From: Chromatiales bacterium
GTDB lineage: Bacteria > Pseudomonadota > Gammaproteobacteria > Chromatiales > Chromatiaceae
DNA length: 5,050 nucleotides
Assembly: GCA_024639625.1 (NCBI GenBank)
Contig: JAHEIA010000140.1
Coordinates: forward strand, 2,821-7,870
Reading direction: 5' to 3'
Part shown: piece by piece, positions 1 through 5,050 of the stretch
Layout of the letters: every line of letters begins with the position of its first letter
Position numbering within the stretch: the first letter of the stretch is position 1
Notes under the pieces: generated by a model
Told to the model about the DNA's origin: nothing
Database searches by the model: none
The model's input: the letters and a program-made list of their open reading frames with translations, nothing else
Translations under genes and position numbers: made by a program

Positions 1-1213
1 CCAAGCTCTCGGCCTTGGCATAGTTGATCTGGATGTACTCCGATTTCAGCGGGGCCAATTCCTCGATCTGCTGCTGCGACTCGAGCTCGAGTTTCTCCCG
101 TGCCGCGATCTCTTCCGTGGGGGCCACCAGCATCACATTGTCGGTCTGGCGCATGGAAAGACCCTTGGTCTTGAGGATGATATCCAGGGCCTGGTCCCAA
201 GGCACATTCTTCAGCCGCAGCGTCACGGTGCCGGTTACCGTATCCGAGGTCACAAGATTCAGGCCGGTGAAGTCGGCGAGCAACTGAAGGACAGCCCGCA
301 CCTCGATGTCCTGGAAATTGAGCGACAGCCGCTCACCGGTGTACACATCTTTATCTTTCTTCAGCGCCTCCTGCTGCTGTTTCGAAAGCGGCCGAAATTC
401 TACCGTGAAAATATGCTCGGCTTGATAGGCCATGTAATCGAAGGTCCCCTCGGCACTGATCTCCATGCGCACATTGCGCCCGTCCGGCCGGGTCTCCACC
501 AGGCTCACCGGAGTGGCAAAATCGGTCACGTCCAGGCGTTGCATGAGTTCGGGCGGAAGACGGGTATCCAGGAACTCCACCTGCACCTTGGTCCCACGCT
601 CACTTACGTCCACCACGGTGGACGGATCGCCGAGAGTAACGACCACCAACCCCTGGCCCTCGGTGCCGCGGCGGAAGTCGATATTGCGGATACCTTGTCC
701 GCCGCCCGCAGCGGTCTTGCGAGGAGGGGGGGCCCCGGCGGTCTCCACTTCAACCGCAGCGCTCTGCGTCTCCTGCACGGTGACGATTACCTGGCGATCC
801 CGGATTTCCAACGAGTGCGGAACAGGCTGTACCAGATTGACGACCACGCGCGTCAGATCTCCCGCCTCCAGGGCCGTCAGGCTCTGCACCATTCCTACGC
901 CAATCGACTGATTCTTTTTCGCTAAACCGCTCTGCGTATCCGGGAAATCGAGAACAATGCGCGCGGGCGTGTCGATGGTGAAGCTGTTAGGCTCGCTAGG
1001 GGCCGATTCCAGTGTGAGTATGATTTGAACGGCGCCTCCGGGAAGGGCCGCGAACGAGACTTCTTGCAACGCATTTGCGGCCACCGAGGCGGTAACTGGC
1101 GCAAGCAATAGCCCGAGGCACGCGACAGCAGCCAAGAAAACAGATCGACCTATGCGTCCCATCCTTGCAGAGAGAACTCGAGCGCCCCCAATACGATGTG
1201 ACTTGTTATACAT
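1..1213 (-). CDS. pilQ: Type IV pilus outer-membrane secretin PilQ, N-terminal part (cut by window edge)
   Basis: PilQ forms the multimeric outer-membrane channel through which the T4P fibre passes. I translated the minus strand by hand: the frame is open from ATG 1213 to the window edge, giving 404 codons plus one base with no stop. Domains seen: a signal peptide with a long basic n-region and hydrophobic core (about residues 25-45, ending near SVAANA); two AMIN-type beta domains, which bind peptidoglycan in this family (about 50-150 and 174-273), joined by a Gly/Ala/Pro linker (about 158-172); an STN/N0 domain (about 296-365, with LNFQDIEVRAVLQLLADFTG and VTLRLKNVPWDQALDIIL); and the first residues of the N1 secretin domain (YIQINYAKAESL). 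The C-terminal secretin barrel lies outside the window. The start follows pilP by 14 bp and has a GGGAGAG site just upstream. An in-frame ATG at codon 18 (base 1162) would give a more usual signal peptide but lacks a well-spaced ribosome site. Identity is very likely; the exact start is less sure. Confidence 0.96.
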   Translation of the reverse strand, partial: MYNKSHRIGGARVLSARMGRIGRSVFLAAVACLGLLLAPVTASVAANALQEVSFAALPGGAVQIILTLESAPSEPNSFTIDTPARIVLDFPDTQSGLAKKNQSIGVGMVQSLTALEAGDLTRVVVNLVQPVPHSLEIRDRQVIVTVQETQSAAVEVETAGAPPPRKTAAGGGQGIRNIDFRRGTEGQGLVVVTLGDPSTVVDVSERGTKVQVEFLDTRLPPELMQRLDVTDFATPVSLVETRPDGRNVRMEISAEGTFDYMAYQAEHIFTVEFRPLSKQQQEALKKDKDVYTGERLSLNFQDIEVRAVLQLLADFTGLNLVTSDTVTGTVTLRLKNVPWDQALDIILKTKGLSMRQTDNVMLVAPTEEIAAREKLELESQQQIEELAPLKSEYIQINYAKAESL

Positions 1214-1217
1214 TTTG

Positions 1218-1224
1218 CTCTCCC
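1218..1224 (-). promoter_or_regulatory. Ribosome binding site of pilQ
   Basis: GGGAGAG read on the minus strand, in the short pilP-pilQ gap, with the GGAG core 6 bases before ATG 1213. It favours this start over the internal ATG at 1162, which has no purine-rich site at a proper distance. Confidence 0.6.
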
Positions 1225-1227
1225 GGG

Positions 1228-1764
1228 TTATTCGCTCAGCGCTACCGAGGCTTGCCGTTCCAGGTAGCCTCCTTGCCCATTCGATATGATCTCGGTCAAC
1301 TGGATATCTGTGTCCGTGATCTCAGTGATCTGGCCGTGATTCTTGCCCATGTAATTGCCTGCCTGCACGCGATGCAGGATACCGTCCGACGACGTCACCA
1401 GACCCCATAGCGAGTTGTTCTTCGCCAGCGTACCCACCATCCGGAGCGCATCCAGAGGGAAGGCCTCTAAGTCTTCTTTGCGGCGATAGGGATCGGGCGA
1501 TACTCCACTACCCGCCTCCAGGGATTCCTCGGTGGTCGATTCCGTGGGGGCGAACGGATCTCTCCGGTCACCGTGGACATAGACGAAGGTGTCGACCTGT
1601 GCAATTTCCGGGAGTGGTTCGAGCGGCGCCTTCGGGCGTGACTTGACTTCGGCAACATAGGCCCGCAGATCGCTAGTCACGTCGTGCGCGCCGCAGCCGC
1701 TCACCAAAATTCCGCACAGCAGGCTGGCGAAAGATGCGGGCAGCAGTCTGGCGCAGCGGTTCAT
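1228..1764 (-). CDS. pilP: Type IV pilus inner-membrane lipoprotein PilP
   Basis: PilP is a lipoprotein that links the PilN/PilO inner-membrane pair to the periplasmic N-domains of the secretin PilQ. The 178-residue product is of normal family length. It has a lipoprotein signal peptide with lipobox VSGC (residues 21-24), so Cys24 would be the lipidated first residue of the mature protein. An extended, probably disordered region follows (about 25-95) and carries the conserved RDPFAP motif (68-73), typical of the segment that contacts PilN/PilO. The C-terminal small beta domain (about 100-175) shows AFPLDALRMVGTL, HRVQAGNYMGKNHGQI and a GQGGYLER segment, all characteristic of PilP. The start ATG overlaps the pilO stop by 4 bp (ATGA), and a strong GAGGAGGT site lies 6 bases upstream. 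The stop TAA is 14 bp before pilQ. No defect is seen. Confidence 0.97.
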   Translation of the reverse strand: MNRCARLLPASFASLLCGILVSGCGAHDVTSDLRAYVAEVKSRPKAPLEPLPEIAQVDTFVYVHGDRRDPFAPTESTTEESLEAGSGVSPDPYRRKEDLEAFPLDALRMVGTLAKNNSLWGLVTSSDGILHRVQAGNYMGKNHGQITEITDTDIQLTEIISNGQGGYLERQASVALSE

Positions 1765-2348
1765 TGGCTGACCTCCTCGTCCAGATAGCGGTAAGTTTTC
1801 GCCGTCGCTTCCAACAGCATCTCGCCTTCGTTGCGCGGCTCGATCACCACATCGTGGATGGTGACGATCCTCGGCAGGGCGGCGAGACCGCTTACGAATT
1901 CGCCGAACTCTTCGTATTTCCCCTTGACTTTCAACTTGATCGGCAACTCGGCATAAAATTCTTGCGGGATCTCCCCCATGGGTTGAAACAACTCGAATTC
2001 TAAGCCGGAGGCCAGGCCGGTCTGCGAAACGTCAACCAGAAGCGCAGCGACCTCAGTCTTGTCCGGAAGCTGCCTCAGCATCGCGCCGAAGGATTGCTTC
2101 ATCTCTTCCAACTGGATCTTGTAGTCTTCAAGCCTGGCTGCCTTCGCTTGTTTCTGCTCGAACTCGCTTCGCAGACCCAGCTCTTGGGCCTGCACTTTTT
2201 CCAGCGCAGCCAGCTGATCCTTGGTATCGAGGTAGTACCCGGCAGTAACAACTACCGCGCACACGATGATCACGGCGATCGTTTTTATCGCAACCGGCCA
2301 ATCGCCGACGTTACTAAAGTCAAGCTCGTTCAGTTGTTGTAGATTCAC
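1761..2348 (-). CDS. pilO: Type IV pilus inner-membrane alignment protein PilO
   Basis: PilO pairs with PilN in the inner membrane and periplasm and helps transmit the alignment between PilM inside and PilP/PilQ outside. The 195-residue product shows the full family plan: a short cytoplasmic N-terminus with LDFSNVGDWP (about 9-18), one transmembrane helix (about 19-38), a coiled-coil stretch rich in K, E, Q and L (about 42-92), and a C-terminal ferredoxin-like domain (about 97-192, including FELFQPMGEIPQEFYAELPI and YEEFGEFVSGLAALPRIVTI). The start is GTG (2346-2348), overlapping the pilN stop by 4 bp (GTGA). A GGGAG lies 10 bases upstream (2359-2363), rather far, and an AAGGG only 2 bases upstream, so translational coupling to pilN is probably important. 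The end overlaps pilP by 4 bp. Domain sequence and position in the operon both support the identity. Confidence 0.96.
   Translation of the reverse strand: MNLQQLNELDFSNVGDWPVAIKTIAVIIVCAVVVTAGYYLDTKDQLAALEKVQAQELGLRSEFEQKQAKAARLEDYKIQLEEMKQSFGAMLRQLPDKTEVAALLVDVSQTGLASGLEFELFQPMGEIPQEFYAELPIKLKVKGKYEEFGEFVSGLAALPRIVTIHDVVIEPRNEGEMLLEATAKTYRYLDEEVSQ
1771..1778 (-). promoter_or_regulatory. Ribosome binding site of pilP, inside the end of pilO
   Basis: GAGGAGGT on the minus strand, 6 bases before the pilP ATG at 1764. It is the best Shine-Dalgarno match of the operon and lies within the last codons of pilO. It suggests pilP can be initiated strongly by itself as well as by coupling through the ATGA overlap. 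Confidence 0.7.
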
Positions 2349-2908
2349 GGCCCTTGGTCTCCCGACACCTTGGAGATTTGCCTCGCTTGAAGATCAAAAT
2401 GGCTGAGCCCGGTCTCCGTTTTTTCCTTGTTTTCGATCACCTTCAGGTCCGATTCGCCGATCCATGGTGAGGTATCGATGTTCCTCATGTAGGCGGAAAC
2501 CCGCGCATTGGACTCGGCCCGCCCGGTCAACCGCAACGTCGGCCCCTTCTGCTCCAGCTTGGTCAGATAAACGCCTTCCGGGACGGTCTCCACCAGTTCG
2601 TCAAACAGATGGACAATCTCGGGCCGGCTAGTCTGCAGCCGCTGGATGATTTCCATTCTCGCAAGGAGCTTTTCCTTCGTTTCCTCCAGGGCATCGATCT
2701 CTTTGATCGCTTTGTCTACGATCGCGATCTCCTGGCGCAGGAAACTATTGCGCGAATTCTGGTCGTCGATCAGGCCGTTGATGAAAAAGTGGACGTAGAG
2801 CATCGCCAGCGCCGTCAATAGTGCGCCGGCACCAAGCAACGTCAGGAATTCCCGCTGCCGCTTGCTCCGCAGCTCCTCTCGCCACGGTAGAAGGTTGATG
2901 TTAGCCAT
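2345..2908 (-). CDS. pilN: Type IV pilus inner-membrane alignment protein PilN
   Basis: PilN is the bitopic inner-membrane protein whose cytoplasmic tail docks into a groove on PilM and whose periplasmic part pairs with PilO. The 187-residue product begins MANINLLPWRE; the INLLPWRE motif (residues 4-11) is the known PilM-binding peptide of the family. A transmembrane helix (about 22-44), a coiled coil (about 48-92, with KEIDALEETKEKLLARMEII) and a ferredoxin-like fold (about 97-177, with FDELVETVPEGVYLTKLEQ and LRLTGRAESNARVSAYMRNI) follow. The ATG directly abuts the pilM stop TAG with no spacer, and its ribosome site lies inside the end of pilM. The stop overlaps the pilO GTG. Nothing is truncated or missing. 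Confidence 0.97.
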   Translation of the reverse strand: MANINLLPWREELRSKRQREFLTLLGAGALLTALAMLYVHFFINGLIDDQNSRNSFLRQEIAIVDKAIKEIDALEETKEKLLARMEIIQRLQTSRPEIVHLFDELVETVPEGVYLTKLEQKGPTLRLTGRAESNARVSAYMRNIDTSPWIGESDLKVIENKEKTETGLSHFDLQARQISKVSGDQGP

Positions 2909-4061
<1,153 letters not shown>

Positions 4062-4066
4062 TTAAC

Positions 4067-4095
4067 TATATAGCAGTTATTGAAATTCTTGTGAA
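4067..4095 (-). promoter_or_regulatory. Sigma70-type promoter of pilMNOPQ
   Basis: On the minus strand: TTCACA (-35, 4095-4090), a 17-base spacer and TATATA (-10, 4072-4067), directly preceded by TGC, an extended -10. TTCACA matches the consensus at 5 of 6 positions; TATATA matches at 4 of 6, helped by the TGn. The predicted transcription start is about base 4060, giving a leader of about 80 bases before TTG 3979. It is the best promoter candidate in the window. No sigma54 GG-N10-GC element was noticed here. Confidence 0.5.
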
Positions 4096-4105
4096 GCGCT
4101 TTTTC

Positions 4106-4130
4106 CGGCGAATCGGGGGGGATTCCACCG
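4106..4130. repeat. Imperfect dyad with a G tract at its centre, between the divergent promoters
   Basis: CGG-c-GAATC, six G, GATTC-ca-CCG: 5-base arms (4110-4114 and 4121-4125) flanked by a further 3-base CGG/CCG match offset by one base. It lies just upstream of the pilM -35 and at or next to the expected ponA -35 zone, a position suited to an operator acting on both promoters. The symmetry is seen; protein binding is speculation and short dyads arise by chance. Confidence 0.25.
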
Positions 4131-4133
4131 TTT

Positions 4134-4160
4134 TTGTAGTATAGTGCTGCTAAATATAGA
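4134..4160 (+). promoter_or_regulatory. Weak candidate promoter of ponA
   Basis: The A/T-rich stretch upstream of ponA holds TTGTAG (4134-4139), with TATAGA (4155-4160) 15 bases on or TAGAAA (4157-4162) 17 bases on. An alternative is the extended -10-like TGC-TAAATA at 4148-4156. None is a good consensus match, so the position is tentative. A transcription start near 4163-4170 would leave a leader of about 30 bases. Confidence 0.22.
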
Positions 4161-4165
4161 AACAT

Positions 4166-4177
4166 ACCACTTGTGGT
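4166..4177. repeat. Short inverted repeat ACCAC-TT-GTGGT in the ponA leader
   Basis: Perfect 5-base arms around a 2-base centre, 19 bases before the ponA ATG. The centre is too small for a stable RNA hairpin loop unless the inner pairs open, so if it is functional it is more likely a protein-binding half-site pair. Chance occurrence is quite possible. Confidence 0.2.
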
Positions 4178-4196
4178 TGAAAATGTGACACTGCTC

Positions 4197-5050
4197 ATGA
4201 GTTGGCTTGGGAAACTAATCAGGAATCTGTTCGCGCTCATATTTACCGGCTTGTTCTTAGCCAGCATCGCTCTGCTCGCCCTGTATTTGTACCTCGAACC
4301 GAGACTGCCATCGATCGAAGAACTGCGTGAGGTCCGCCTCCAGGTCCCGTTGCGGGTGTATACCAGCGATGCAAAGCTGATCGCTGAATTCGGCGAAAAA
4401 CGCCGCGACCCGCTCACCTTCGGCGAGGTTCCCGAGCGGCTGGTGGAGGCGATTCTTGCGGCGGAAGACGACCGCTTTTTTGAGCATCCCGGCGTTGACT
4501 ACCAGGGCCTGATCCGCGCCGCGTTTCAGTTGGCGATCACCGGAGAGCGCCGCCAAGGCGGCAGCACGATCACCATGCAGGTCGCGCGCAATTTTTTTCT
4601 TACCCGGGAAAAGACCTTCACGCGTAAGCTGAATGAGATCCTGCTCGCTCTTAGGATTGAACAAGAACTCAGCAAAGAGGAAATCCTGACGCTTTACCTG
4701 AACAAGATCTATCTCGGAAATCGAGCCTATGGGGTCGGTGCTGCAGCTCGAGTGTATTACGGGAAACCGCTCGAAGAGCTTAGTCTCGCCCAGCTGGCGA
4801 TGATCGCGGGACTGCCCAAGGCCCCGTCGCGGTTTAATCCGATTGCCGATCCGGAGCGCGCCAAGCTAAGGCGCGATTATGTACTAGGGCGCATGCACCG
4901 TCTCGGGTATATCAACCAGGAGAGCTATGACGAAAGTCTGGCGGCGCCTCTGACGGCTCAACTGTATGCCGCCGCAACCGAGGTCGAGGCACCCTATGCC
5001 GCGGAGATGGTGCGTGCGGAAATGGTAACTCGCTACGCCGAAGGGGCCTA
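4197..5050 (+). CDS. ponA: Penicillin-binding protein 1A (bifunctional transglycosylase/transpeptidase), N-terminal part
   Basis: Class A PBP of the PBP1A type (also named mrcA), an inner-membrane enzyme that polymerises lipid II into glycan strands and crosslinks them. I translated 284 codons plus two bases, open to the window edge. There is a short cytoplasmic tail, a signal-anchor helix (about 10-32) and EPRLPSIEELREVRLQVPLR, closely like E. coli MrcA. The GT51 domain follows with all visible motifs: EDDRFFEHPG (90-99, catalytic Glu90), GGSTITMQ (121-128), RKLNEILLALRIE (143-155, second acidic residue Glu147), KEEILTLYLNKIYLG (160-174), and then AMIAGLPKAPSRFNP. The transpeptidase domain lies beyond the edge. 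ATG 4197 was chosen for its fit with the family's N-terminus. No clear ribosome site precedes it; in-frame GTGs at 4173 and 4185 are alternatives. It is divergent from pilM, as in other gammaproteobacteria. Confidence 0.96.
   Translation, partial: MSWLGKLIRNLFALIFTGLFLASIALLALYLYLEPRLPSIEELREVRLQVPLRVYTSDAKLIAEFGEKRRDPLTFGEVPERLVEAILAAEDDRFFEHPGVDYQGLIRAAFQLAITGERRQGGSTITMQVARNFFLTREKTFTRKLNEILLALRIEQELSKEEILTLYLNKIYLGNRAYGVGAAARVYYGKPLEELSLAQLAMIAGLPKAPSRFNPIADPERAKLRRDYVLGRMHRLGYINQESYDESLAAPLTAQLYAAATEVEAPYAAEMVRAEMVTRYAEGA

Noticed and set aside
413..925. Two overlapping plus-strand open frames of 170 and 148 codons (413-925 and 465-911)
   Set aside because: Both lie antisense to the PilQ AMIN region, whose minus-strand translation is coherent. 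Neither translation resembles a known protein.
922..1104. Minus-strand open frame of 60 codons
   Set aside because: It lies inside pilQ in another frame; the PilQ frame runs uninterrupted through it.
1165..2342. Plus-strand open frames at 1165-1410, 1734-2003 and 2094-2342
   Set aside because: All are antisense to pilP and pilO, with no ribosome sites or domains of their own.
4090..4105. AAGCGCTT followed by T's, considered as a terminator
   Set aside because: The palindrome gives only a 4-base self-complement without a loop, and it lies in a divergent promoter region where no transcript is expected to end.

Overview
The window carries most of a type IV pilus (T4P) alignment-subcomplex operon on the minus strand, pilM-pilN-pilO-pilP-pilQ, and, divergently on the plus strand, the start of a class A penicillin-binding protein gene of the PBP1A type (ponA/mrcA). 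This divergent ponA | pilMNOPQ layout is well known in gammaproteobacteria such as Pseudomonas. The PilP, PilM and PBP1A sequences also look gammaproteobacterial, so I infer a Gram-negative, probably piliated gammaproteobacterium of moderately high GC. The species cannot be named from this window.

Layout: 1-1213 (-) is the N-terminal 404 codons of PilQ, the outer-membrane secretin, cut by the window edge. 1228-1764 (-) is PilP (inner-membrane lipoprotein), 1761-2348 (-) PilO and 2345-2908 (-) PilN (bitopic inner-membrane partners), and 2909-3979 (-) PilM (cytoplasmic actin-like protein). The five genes are packed tightly: TAG/ATG abutment for pilM/pilN, 4-bp overlaps for pilN/pilO and pilO/pilP, and a 14-bp gap for pilP/pilQ. 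They are almost certainly co-transcribed and translationally coupled. 3980-4196 is the only non-coding stretch and is the divergent control region. It holds a good sigma70-like pilM promoter with an extended -10, a potentially folded pilM leader, two short dyads and a weak ponA promoter candidate. 4197-5050 (+) is the first 284 codons of PBP1A, with the membrane anchor and the glycosyltransferase (GT51) domain.

Together, PilM binds the cytoplasmic tail of PilN; PilN and PilO pair in the inner membrane and periplasm; PilP links PilNO to the periplasmic N-domains of PilQ. This makes the envelope-spanning frame through which the pilus extends and retracts. PBP1A makes the peptidoglycan that this machine must cross, so the shared divergent control region is biologically sensible.

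I see no mobile element, CRISPR array, RNA gene or unfamiliar gene. The coding content is ordinary. The less routine points are in the control region: a probable TTG start for pilM, a long-range pairing in its leader, a G7-centred dyad between the promoters, and a ponA start without a visible Shine-Dalgarno sequence.
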